From positions 1 to 13,489 of the forward strand of contig JAEDJU010000026.1 of the NCBI GenBank assembly GCA_016296195.1: DNA of 13,489 bases. The letters are read 5' to 3'. Of this stretch, positions 1-5,886 are shown in pieces. The translations under genes were made by a program, and so were the position numbers. The DNA comes from Candidatus Methanomethylophilaceae archaeon (GTDB taxonomy: Archaea; Thermoplasmatota; Thermoplasmata; Methanomassiliicoccales; Methanomethylophilaceae). A model generated the notes under the pieces. That model saw only the letters and a program-made list of their open reading frames with translations. It was not told the origin of the DNA and searched no databases. How positions within the stretch are numbered: position 1 is the first letter of the stretch; the number at the start of each line of letters is the position of its first letter.

Positions 1-39
1 GAGGCCGACACTCGGGTTCGAATCCCGACTAGAGCACCA
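1..39 (+). tRNA. 3' end of a tRNA gene, identity not determinable
   Basis: The window opens inside a tRNA gene. A perfect T-arm is visible: stem TCGGG at 12-16, the invariant-type loop TTCGAAT at 17-23, and stem CCCGA at 24-28. It is followed by seven acceptor-stem bases at 29-35, a discriminator A at 36 and an encoded CCA at 37-39. The bases at 7-11 fit a short variable loop. The missing 5' acceptor strand should read GCTCTAG. The anticodon lies outside the window, so the amino acid cannot be assigned. The CCA could be genuinely encoded or chance. Confidence 0.88.
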
Positions 40-50
40 CTTTCCTTTTC
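40..50 (+). terminator. T-rich tract after the tRNA gene
   Basis: A pyrimidine tract (CTTTCCTTTTC) follows the tRNA 3' end directly. Archaeal RNA polymerase commonly terminates at T-rich tracts on the non-template strand. It ends just before the stop codon of the convergent gene at 51, so it may serve only the tRNA. The call rests on composition alone. Confidence 0.45.
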
Positions 51-1160
51 TCAGATCCCTAGCAGTTTCTTTCTGTAGGCATCGCTCTTCTCGGAGATCT
101 CATCGACGTTCTTCCTGTCGACGATGTAGACCTCGGGCAACTTGCGGGGGTTCTCCTTCAGCATCGCCTGCATGAGGTTCACATCATGGACATCGGCGTT
201 CTTCAGGTACTTGCGCTCCCAGTTGGAGGCGAGGTCGAGGACAGCCTGCAGTCCCTTGTCGTAGAACTCGGCTGCGAAGACCGCTCCGACGGTTGATTCC
301 TTTGAGAGTATGGCGATGTTGCATCCCCTCACGGCGTATTCCGAACCGTTGAACGCGACCGCCATCCCTCCGCTGTCCCTGACGAGGTCCATGGCCTGGT
401 AGTCGGACTGCTCCCCTCCGATGTAGAATGTGGAATCGAGGTCGATGCTGGTCTGCCTCCTGATGTCCAGGAGCTGGTACGCCTTCTTGTGGGCGGTGAC
501 GATGGTCAGGGATTCCATCAGGTTCATGGCGCTCAGCTGGGGGATCCTCTCCTGCAGGATGTCGTCCAGTGTCCTGATGATCTTTATGTCATCGGCGTGG
601 ACCTCCATGGGCACGTTGAGCTTGTACTCCACCTTGGGTATCCTCAGGGATGCGACCTCCTGGGCCATTTCCCTGATCTTGCGGGATTCCGCCCTTCCGA
701 AGTCCGCCTGGTCCATCTCCGCCTTGCTGCAGAACGTCTCGCAGAGCGGGGCGTCCAGGGATTCCATGACCTCCATCATGGTGTGCTCGTACATCGAGCT
801 TGTGATGAACGTGGGGAGGATCTTGGAGATGTAGTTCATGGTCCTGGCCGCGTTGGGCATGAGTTCCATGGTCTCCTTGCTGTACTGGTGCATGAGGTGG
901 TCCGTCGCACCGAAGGCCTTCAGGAACGGGATCGCCCACTTTATACAGCTGGCCCCCGTGGCCTCCTCCCTTCCGAGGACGTATGCGGTGAGTTCGTCAT
1001 ATCTGCGGAGCACATCGTAGAAGTGGCCCCCGTTGCGGATGAAGCGGTCGCAGAGATCGCGTACGGCATCGTTCTTCGTTATGAATCCCCTGCAGTTGCA
1101 CACGAAGGTCTTGTCCGGGAATAATCCCAGTTCCGCGGCAGGATCGAACTCTCCGCTCAT
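51..1160 (-). CDS. EhaR/COG4030-type HAD-superfamily protein with degenerate catalytic motifs
   Basis: A 369-residue protein that I place in the methanogen-associated HAD family known as COG4030 or energy-converting hydrogenase A subunit R (EhaR). The second half carries the family-like stretch IGGEQSDYQAM (from residue 247) followed by GGMAVAFNGSEYAV. HAD phosphatases need an Asp nucleophile and a second acid in motif I (DxE/D-G) and acids in motif IV (GDSxxD). Here motif I reads NCRGFITKND (residues 22-31), giving Asn and Arg at those positions, and motif IV reads GGEQSD with Gly in place of the first Asp. It is therefore probably not a phosphatase of the normal kind. The ATG at 1160 is chosen because it lies 5 nt behind the upstream gene's stop and follows GGAGTGAGG; a longer reading to 1484 would overlap that gene. 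Family assignment is moderately sure, function unknown. Confidence 0.75.
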   Translation of the reverse strand: MSGEFDPAAELGLFPDKTFVCNCRGFITKNDAVRDLCDRFIRNGGHFYDVLRRYDELTAYVLGREEATGASCIKWAIPFLKAFGATDHLMHQYSKETMELMPNAARTMNYISKILPTFITSSMYEHTMMEVMESLDAPLCETFCSKAEMDQADFGRAESRKIREMAQEVASLRIPKVEYKLNVPMEVHADDIKIIRTLDDILQERIPQLSAMNLMESLTIVTAHKKAYQLLDIRRQTSIDLDSTFYIGGEQSDYQAMDLVRDSGGMAVAFNGSEYAVRGCNIAILSKESTVGAVFAAEFYDKGLQAVLDLASNWERKYLKNADVHDVNLMQAMLKENPRKLPEVYIVDRKNVDEISEKSDAYRKKLLGI

Positions 1161-1165
1161 GTTCC

Positions 1166-1987
1166 TCACTCCAGGGAGTTGTCGACCTGTTCGGAGAGGT
1201 CGTAGGGCCCGTCTAGCTGTTCCCCGTTGGCGAACAGGTGTTTGTCCTTCATGCACACGCGACCGTCGGCGAATTCCCTGATGGTGGCGACTATGAGGGG
1301 AAGCTCGCGTTTCGCTCCATCCTCCCTGATCCTCTTGAAGAGGGGTTCTTCCTGACCCTCCTCCTTCTTGATCTGGTCGAGTGTCCTGGACTCCAGTTTC
1401 TTCTCCATGTCCGCCCAGAGTCCGTCGTAGTCTCCTCCGCGTATGGGGAATCCGCAGTAGGTGAGTGCTGCTCCGCGGTCCCATTCCTCTGTGCAGATGT
1501 GCATCATGACGCCCTGTCTGTCGGCCTTCTCGGAGATGAGCTGCCAGATAACTTCCTGCCAGGTTCCCTTGGGACCGTCGGGGAGTGCGGGGTGAAGGTT
1601 CAGCATATCGTACTGTCTGCAGGTCTCGTCATCCATCCACAGCATGTATCCTGCGAGTATGCCGAGATCGAAATCGTAGACACCCGTCTTCTCCCTGAGG
1701 AGCTTTCCGTACTCGTTCCTCCATTCGACCTGGTCCTTTTCCCAGAGGTCCGGTCTGAACTTCTTCCAGGATGCGGTGACCAGTGGGATGCCGTAGCCTT
1801 CCACCATGTCGAAGAACATCTTCCTCTGCTCCCTCTTTGGGTTGTCCTCCTCGTCGTTGTCCCAGTTGCAGAAAACGAAGGCTATCTCGATATCGAGGTT
1901 GCCCTTTTCCTTCTGGTCCATGACGGCTTTCAAGAGATTGCGGGATCCGGGACCCCTTCCTGTGGAGAACCAACCTAGTCTGAGCAT
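1166..1987 (-). CDS. PurN-like formyltransferase family protein
   Basis: A 273-residue protein with the formyltransferase fold of glycinamide ribonucleotide transformylase (PurN). The N-terminus has a beta strand and glycine-rich loop (GWFSTGRGPGS, residues 5-15). The catalytic Asn-His-Asp triad is recognisable as N130 and H132 in LNLHPALP and D170 in TEEWDRG, the last in the place of the PurN DxG motif. Family enzymes move a formyl group from 10-formyl-tetrahydrofolate to an amine; the acceptor here is not evident. About 80 residues after 190, charged and helical in character, exceed the usual PurN length of about 200. It is the first gene of a two-gene unit with the degenerate HAD protein, 5 nt apart. 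A TATA-like box 23 nt before the ATG suggests a leaderless transcript. It could be a true PurN or an enzyme of modified-cofactor metabolism; I do not assign the symbol. Confidence 0.8.
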   Translation of the reverse strand: MLRLGWFSTGRGPGSRNLLKAVMDQKEKGNLDIEIAFVFCNWDNDEEDNPKREQRKMFFDMVEGYGIPLVTASWKKFRPDLWEKDQVEWRNEYGKLLREKTGVYDFDLGILAGYMLWMDDETCRQYDMLNLHPALPDGPKGTWQEVIWQLISEKADRQGVMMHICTEEWDRGAALTYCGFPIRGGDYDGLWADMEKKLESRTLDQIKKEEGQEEPLFKRIREDGAKRELPLIVATIREFADGRVCMKDKHLFANGEQLDGPYDLSEQVDNSLE

Positions 1988-2010
1988 CGGACCGACTGAT
2001 GGTTTGTCGG

Positions 2011-2017
2011 TATTAAG
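2011..2017 (-). promoter_or_regulatory. TATA-like box of the formyltransferase-HAD operon
   Basis: On the minus strand CTTAATA lies 23 nt upstream of the ATG at 1987. With an archaeal TATA-to-start distance of about 25 bp this puts the transcription start at or next to the start codon, and no Shine-Dalgarno sequence precedes the ATG. Motif and spacing are seen; promoter activity is inferred. Confidence 0.5.
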
Positions 2018-2125
2018 CAGTTATCCGATTGGGGGCGGAGATACCGTCCTCCATGCCGTCCGACGATGGATGGAAACATGCGTCGGCACATCGGTGTGGA
2101 CTATGACGTTGCGTGTCCGGATTTC

Positions 2126-2152
2126 GGGGATTCCCGGAGACGGTGAATCCCC
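2126..2152. repeat. Inverted repeat in the gap behind the archease gene
   Basis: GGGGATT at 2126-2132 and AATCCCC at 2146-2152 are perfect 7-bp arms around a 13-nt loop, 26 nt beyond the archease stop. It may mark the 3' end of the archease transcript, although no U-tract follows. Nothing else in the roughly 190-bp gap at 1988-2177 looks like a gene. Confidence 0.35.
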
Positions 2153-2177
2153 ATTATAATATGCGTATAGGAATCGT

Positions 2178-2585
2178 TCAAACATCGAAGATGACGGTGA
2201 CCGACGGCTCCTCCCTGTCCACGTTCATCATGTGATATGTGACCGCCTTCACCTCGGATCTCACCCTGTGTCTGGAACGGTCCAGGGTCTCCCCCTTCGC
2301 GTGACATACGACATCGTCCCCGTCGAAGGACACCTCGAACTCCTTCAGAATGAGGTTGTCGCAATCCTCGATGAAGAGCATCTCCGCCAGGAACGAGTAG
2401 AGACGGTCCTCCTCGTCTATCCCCGTCACCCTGATGTCCGTCTCCTCGGAGGTACCTATTCCGGAGAGGTCCACGGTCTGATCGAAAAGTGCGTAGGCCG
2501 CGTTGGCGAAGCATTCCTCCAAGGTGGAACCGAATGCCTTCACCATCATGTCGGCGGTGTGGTCGATGAGGATATATCTCTCCAT
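2178..2585 (-). CDS. Archease (RtcB tRNA ligase cofactor)
   Basis: A 135-residue protein matching the archease family in length and in end motifs. The N-terminus has IDHTADMMVKAFGSTLEECF (D8, H9 and D12 in the metal-binding signature), the middle has the expected FLAEMLF helix, and the C-terminus has EVKAVTYH and ends VIFDV. Archease activates RtcB, the 3'-phosphate RNA ligase that joins tRNA exons after intron removal, by promoting its guanylylation and turnover. rtcB itself is not in the window. The ATG at 2585 gives the normal family N-terminus. A GGGGGAG run ends 1 nt before it, too close for a good ribosome binding site. A weak TATA-like CCTAAAAC lies at 2608-2615, 22 nt upstream, the same distance as other leaderless genes here. 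Confidence 0.93.
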   Translation of the reverse strand: MERYILIDHTADMMVKAFGSTLEECFANAAYALFDQTVDLSGIGTSEETDIRVTGIDEEDRLYSFLAEMLFIEDCDNLILKEFEVSFDGDDVVCHAKGETLDRSRHRVRSEVKAVTYHMMNVDREEPSVTVIFDV

Positions 2586-2607
2586 GCTCCCCCGAACCCT
2601 CGGAGAT

Positions 2608-2615
2608 GTTTTAGG
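2608..2615 (-). promoter_or_regulatory. Weak TATA-like element before archease
   Basis: CCTAAAAC on the minus strand stands 22 nt before the archease ATG. It is a poor TATA match; the main support is that the spacing equals that of the clearer leaderless promoters in the window. An alternative, ATAAATGG at 2623-2630, would give a short leader. Confidence 0.3.
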
Positions 2616-2639
2616 ATTTCTCCCATTTATCCCATGGAA

Positions 2640-2660
2640 ATAGTATGATATGTAGTAATA
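2640..2660. promoter_or_regulatory. Candidate Rrf2 operator-like repeats between archease and metY
   Basis: TAGTA occurs at 2641-2645 and again at 2653-2657. The words TAGTAATA (2653-2660) and ATGATAT (2645-2651) are exact matches to words in the regulator's own promoter at 7432-7439 and 7444-7450, in swapped order. The element lies about 130 bp before metY and about 55 bp before archease, so which gene it would serve is open. AT-rich sequence makes chance similarity possible. Confidence 0.3.
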
Positions 2661-2728
2661 TAAGAATAATTTTGGGGTATTTTTGGTCGATTAATGCTTA
2701 AAATAATTCTTATTGGAATATTTATATC

Positions 2729-2784
2729 AGTAGGATTCAAATATGAACGAATTATACGATTATACAGAACAAAATCGGAGTGAT
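2729..2784 (+). promoter_or_regulatory. Promoter and ribosome binding site of the metY-like gene
   Basis: AGTAGGATT at 2729-2737 is followed at once by a TATA-like CAAATATG at 2738-2745. A start about 25 bp on, near 2768, would leave a leader of about 20 nt carrying GGAGTGAT at 2777-2784, a good match to the archaeal anti-Shine-Dalgarno, 5 nt before the ATG. The same AGTAGGATT stands directly before the TATA box of the nifS operon. A second TATA-like TTTATAT lies at 2721-2727. Confidence 0.45.
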
Positions 2785-2789
2785 TCCAA

Positions 2790-4103
2790 ATGACATCCAA
2801 TAACGTCCCCAAGGGACCCAACAACAAGAAAGCACAGAACTTTGAGACTCTCCAGCTCCACGTGGGACAGGAGACCGCAGACCCCACCACCGACTCCAGG
2901 GCAGTCCCCATCTACCTGACCACCTCCTATGTCTTCCACAACGCCCAGCATGCAGCCGACAGGTTCGGACTCAGGGACGCCGGAAACATCTACGGACGTC
3001 TGACCAACACAACCCAGGATGTCTTCGAGAAACGTGTGGCAGCACTCGAGGGAGGAACCGCCGCACTCGCACTGGCATCTGGTGCCGCAGCCATCACATA
3101 CGCGATCCTCAACATCACCAAGGCCGGGGACAACATCGTCTCCTCCAAGACCATCTACGGTGGAACCTACAACTTGTTCGAGCACACCCTCAGGTCCTAT
3201 GGAATCGACACCACCTTCGTCGACCCCGCAGACTTCGATGCCATCGAGGCAGCCATCGATGACAAGACCAAAGCACTGTTCGTCGAGACCCTCGGAAACC
3301 CCAACTCCAACGTGGCCAACTTCGAGAAACTCTCCGAGATCGCACACAACCACGGAATCCCGCTGATTGTCGACAACACCTTCGCCTCCCCCTACCTCTT
3401 CAGGCCCCTGGAGCACGGAGCCGATGTCGTCGTCGAGTCCGCCACCAAGTTCATCGGAGGACATGGAACCGTCCTCGGAGGAGTCATCGTCGAGGGAGAC
3501 CAGTTCGACTGGGGCAACGGAAAGTTCCCCGGACTGTCCGAGCCCGACCCAAGCTACCACGGAATCAGCTTCTATCAGGCACTCGGCCACACAGCCTTCG
3601 TGACCAGGATCAGAGCCATTCTCCTCCGTGACACCGGAGCGGCAATCTCACCCGTCTCCGCGTTCGTCCTCCTCCAGGGACTCGAGACCCTGTCCCTCAG
3701 GATCGACAGGCACATTGAGAACACCCTCAAGGTCATCGATTACCTTAAGAAGAACCCCAAGGTGAAGAGTGTCAGCCACCCCTCACTGCCCGACCACCCC
3801 ACCCACGACCTGTACGAGAAGTACTTCCCCAACGGAGCGGGATCCATCTTCACCTTCGAGGTCGATGGAGATGAGGAGAAGACCAAGAAGTTCATCGACA
3901 GCCTCGAGCTCTTCTCCCTGCTGGCTAACGTCGCGGACGTCAAATCCCTGGTGATCCACCCCGCATCCACCACCCACTCCCAGCTCACCCAGGAGGAGCT
4001 CCTGGACCAGGGAATCACCCCGTCTACCATCAGGCTCTCCATCGGAACCGAGCACATCGACGACATCATCGCAGACCTCCAGCAGGCCTTCGACAAGATC
4101 TGA
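2790..4103 (+). CDS. metY: O-acetylhomoserine (thiol)-lyase type sulfhydrylase, Cys/Met PLP family
   Basis: A 437-residue fold-type I PLP enzyme of the Cys/Met metabolism family, at the usual length for O-acetylhomoserine sulfhydrylase. Visible features are YGR (69-71) for phosphate contact, the LASGAAA segment near residue 97, D195 in IVDNTFASP, and the PLP lysine K220 in [12 protein letters not shown]. The C-terminus has the [11 protein letters not shown] and [12 protein letters not shown] motifs typical of this subgroup. It would join sulfide to an activated homoserine to give homocysteine for methionine synthesis; whether the donor is O-acetyl- or O-phosphohomoserine cannot be read from the sequence. 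The enzyme is cytosolic. It has its own promoter and a good Shine-Dalgarno and is separated from the nifS operon by 135 bp. Codon use is strongly biased, suggesting high expression. Cystathionine synthase or lyase is the main alternative. Confidence 0.92.
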   Translation: MTSNNVPKGPNNKKAQNFETLQLHVGQETADPTTDSRAVPIYLTTSYVFHNAQHAADRFGLRDAGNIYGRLTNTTQDVFEKRVAALEGGTAALALASGAAAITYAILNITKAGDNIVSSKTIYGGTYNLFEHTLRSYGIDTTFVDPADFDAIEAAIDDKTKALFVETLGNPNSNVANFEKLSEIAHNHGIPLIVDNTFASPYLFRPLEHGADVVVESATKFIGGHGTVLGGVIVEGDQFDWGNGKFPGLSEPDPSYHGISFYQALGHTAFVTRIRAILLRDTGAAISPVSAFVLLQGLETLSLRIDRHIENTLKVIDYLKKNPKVKSVSHPSLPDHPTHDLYEKYFPNGAGSIFTFEVDGDEEKTKKFIDSLELFSLLANVADVKSLVIHPASTTHSQLTQEELLDQGITPSTIRLSIGTEHIDDIIADLQQAFDKI

Positions 4104-4130
4104 TGTCCTGTTTCTAAGGGGATCAGCCGC

Positions 4131-4148
4131 CCCGGGCAATGAACCGGG
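4131..4148. terminator. Weak hairpin after metY
   Basis: CCCGG at 4131-4135 pairs with CCGGG at 4144-4148 across an 8-nt loop, 28 nt after the metY stop. The stem is only 5 bp and no T-run follows directly. It could help end the metY transcript before the nifS promoter at about 4170. Confidence 0.25.
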
Positions 4149-4169
4149 ACGGTCAATCCCTACCACTTT

Positions 4170-4187
4170 AGTAGGATTTATATAATA
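4170..4187 (+). promoter_or_regulatory. Core promoter of the nifS-nifU-cysK operon
   Basis: AGTAGGATT at 4170-4178 runs into the AT-rich box TTTATATAAT at 4178-4187, the best TATA box in the window. A start about 25 bp downstream falls near 4207-4212, inside the palindrome described next, leaving a leader of about 30 nt with AGGAATGAT before the ATG at 4239. Confidence 0.6.
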
Positions 4188-4203
4188 AGTCGATGATTCA
4201 AAA

Positions 4204-4231
4204 CCTAGTAAATTACTAGGAATACTAGGAA
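4204..4231. promoter_or_regulatory. Candidate Rrf2-family operator over the nifS transcription start
   Basis: CCTAGTAA (4204-4211) and TTACTAGG (4213-4220) form a perfect 17-bp palindrome centred on 4212. The second arm is also part of a tandem direct repeat, TACTAGGAA at 4214-4222 and 4223-4231. The element covers the expected transcription start, a typical repressor site. It shares the TAGTA/TACTA core with the palindrome in the promoter of the Rrf2-family gene. The symmetry is seen; the identity of the binding protein is inferred. Confidence 0.6.
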
Positions 4232-4238
4232 TGATAAG

Positions 4239-5441
4239 ATGACCGATAAGAAGACGATCTACATGGACAACGCATCCACGACCAGGGTACGCAAGGAGGT
4301 TCTGGATGCCATGCTCCCGTTCTTCAGGGAGGATTATGGAAACCCCGACAGCATCCATGCGATGGGCAGGCCCGGAAGGGACGCCGTCAAGGTTGCAAGG
4401 GCTCACATTGCGGACCTGATCGGAGCGAAGCCCGAGGAGATCTACTTCACATCGGGAGGTTCCGAGGCCGACAACTGGGCCATCAAGTCCGCCGTCTTCG
4501 GACCCCATGCCAAAGGGAAACATGTCATCGTCTCCAGCATCGAGCACCACGCCATCATCAACATGTGCGAGTACCTGGAGAAGGTCGGAATCGAGGTCAC
4601 CTATCTCCCCGTCGATAAGTATGGTATCGTCTCCCCCGAGACCGTGGAGGCCGCCATCCGTCCCGACACTGCGATCATCTCCGTCATGACCGCCAACAAC
4701 GAGATCGGAACCATCGAGCCCATCCGCGAGATCGGAGCCGTCGCCAGGAAGCACAATGTCCTGTTCCACACGGATGCGGTCCAGGCCTACGGTCAGATCG
4801 ACATCGATGTGACCAGGGACAACATCGACCTCCTGAGCACCAGTGCACACAAGCTCGGTGGACCCAAGGGAATCGGTTTCCTGTACATCAGGAACGGCGT
4901 CAAGCTCGATCCCCTCATCCACGGAGGTGAGCAGGAGCGCGGTATCCGTGGAGGTACCACCAATGTGCCCGGAGCCGTCGGATTCGGAAAGGCCGCGGAG
5001 CTGGCCAAACTCGACATGAAGGAGCGCGCTGACAAGGAGATCGCACTCAGGGACCACCTCATCAACAGGGTCCTCACCGAGATCCCCTACTCCAGCCTCA
5101 ACGGTCACCCGACCCAGAGGCTCCCCGGAAACGCCAACCTCAGGTTCGCGTTCATCGAGGGAGAGAGTCTCCTCATGAGCATGAACATGGCAGGCATCTG
5201 CGTCTCTACCGGTTCAGCATGTGCATCCGGTTCCCTGGATCCCTCCCACGTCCTTCTGGCCATCGGACTGAAGCACGAGGAGGCCCACGGTTCACTCAGG
5301 TTCACCGTCTCCGCCGAGACCACCCTGGAGGATGTCGATTACACCGTCGACACACTCAAATCCGTGGTCGAGAGGCTCAGGAGCATGTCACCGCTCTACG
5401 AGGATTTCGTCAAGGAGCAGAAGAAGAAACAGGAGGCCTGA
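4239..5441 (+). CDS. iscS: Cysteine desulfurase (IscS/NifS class)
   Basis: A 400-residue PLP-dependent cysteine desulfurase that removes sulfur from cysteine as a persulfide and passes it to the scaffold made by the next gene. The family start YMDNASTTR is at 8-16. H104 in SSIEHHAI is the PLP-stacking histidine, ANNEIG lies at 152-157, HTDAVQ at 177-182, and the PLP lysine is K205 in TSAHKLGGPKG. The catalytic cysteine is C328 in STGSACASGSLDPS, on the long mobile loop of the IscS/NifS group rather than the SufS group. Length matches the family. The ATG at 4239 follows AGGAATGAT with 3 nt spacing. It is the first gene of an operon with the scaffold 2 nt downstream and cysK behind it, under a palindromic operator. 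NifS and IscS cannot be told apart by sequence here; absence of nif genes favours a housekeeping role. Confidence 0.95.
   Translation: MTDKKTIYMDNASTTRVRKEVLDAMLPFFREDYGNPDSIHAMGRPGRDAVKVARAHIADLIGAKPEEIYFTSGGSEADNWAIKSAVFGPHAKGKHVIVSSIEHHAIINMCEYLEKVGIEVTYLPVDKYGIVSPETVEAAIRPDTAIISVMTANNEIGTIEPIREIGAVARKHNVLFHTDAVQAYGQIDIDVTRDNIDLLSTSAHKLGGPKGIGFLYIRNGVKLDPLIHGGEQERGIRGGTTNVPGAVGFGKAAELAKLDMKERADKEIALRDHLINRVLTEIPYSSLNGHPTQRLPGNANLRFAFIEGESLLMSMNMAGICVSTGSACASGSLDPSHVLLAIGLKHEEAHGSLRFTVSAETTLEDVDYTVDTLKSVVERLRSMSPLYEDFVKEQKKKQEA
5431..5436 (+). promoter_or_regulatory. Ribosome binding site of iscU
   Basis: AGGAGG inside the last codons of the desulfurase gene stands 7 nt before the ATG at 5444. 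It fixes that start and lets the scaffold be translated immediately behind the desulfurase. Confidence 0.75.
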
Positions 5442-5443
5442 CA

Positions 5444-5881
5444 ATGTACGATGGAGTTTACAGCGACAAGGTAATCGACCACTTCACCAACCCCCGCAAC
5501 GTCGGTGAGATTGAGAACCCGGACGGTGTCGGAACCGTTGGTAATGCGAAGTGCGGAGACATCATGAGGATCTACCTGGACATCGACCCCGAGACAAAGG
5601 TGATCCGTGACTGCAAATTCAAGACCTTCGGCTGTGGCGCAGCTGTCGCATCGAGCAGCATGGCCACCGAGATGGTCAAAGGTAAAACGATTTACGAGGC
5701 CTTGGAAGTCACCAACAAGGCTGTGATGGAGGCCCTCGACGGGCTTCCCCAGGTGAAGATCCACTGCTCCCTCCTCGCGGAGGAAGCGATCCACGCCGCC
5801 CTGTGGGACTACGCGGAGAAGAACAACATCAAGATCGAGGGTCTCAGAAAGCCCAAGAAGGATGTCCACGACGAAGAGTGA
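5444..5881 (+). CDS. iscU: Fe-S cluster assembly scaffold IscU (NifU N-terminal type)
   Basis: A 145-residue single-domain scaffold on which [2Fe-2S] or [4Fe-4S] clusters are built before transfer to target proteins. The three ligand cysteines are C37 in NAKCGD, C64 in TFGCGAA and C108 in KIHCSLLAEEA, and the cluster-labilising aspartate is D39. An additional C57 lies outside the site. The segment corresponding to the HscA-recognition motif LPPVK reads LPQVK (101-105). No C-terminal Nfu domain or ferredoxin-like NifU middle domain is present, so it is of IscU length. The start is fixed by AGGAGG 7 nt upstream, and the gene lies 2 nt behind the desulfurase stop, which is the usual functional pair. 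The lysine- and acid-rich tail after about residue 128 is unremarkable. Confidence 0.95.
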   Translation: MYDGVYSDKVIDHFTNPRNVGEIENPDGVGTVGNAKCGDIMRIYLDIDPETKVIRDCKFKTFGCGAAVASSSMATEMVKGKTIYEALEVTNKAVMEALDGLPQVKIHCSLLAEEAIHAALWDYAEKNNIKIEGLRKPKKDVHDEE

Positions 5882-5886
5882 TTGAA

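Noticed and set aside
1161..1484. 108-residue N-terminal extension of the HAD protein
   Set aside because: It would overlap most of the 3' part of the formyltransferase gene. The extension is Arg/Gly-rich out-of-frame sequence, while the internal ATG has a ribosome binding site and a 5-nt gap.
1988..2177. Possible short gene in the gap between the formyltransferase and archease
   Set aside because: Only short frames of about 30 codons without a ribosome binding site or recognisable content were seen; the gap holds the promoter and one inverted repeat.
2736..2747. TTCA-N4-TGAA inverted repeat in the metY promoter
   Set aside because: The arms are only 4 bp in AT-rich sequence and likely arise by chance.
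2760..3590. 276-codon minus-strand open frame over metY
   Set aside because: It lies antisense to conserved metY motifs; the composition is repetitive Gly/Asp/Val with no recognisable domain.
3783..5108. 441-codon open frame on the minus strand across metY and nifS
   Set aside because: It runs opposite two well-recognised PLP enzymes, crosses their intergenic gap, and is a low-complexity D/G/V/L-rich product typical of antisense reading of GC-biased codons.
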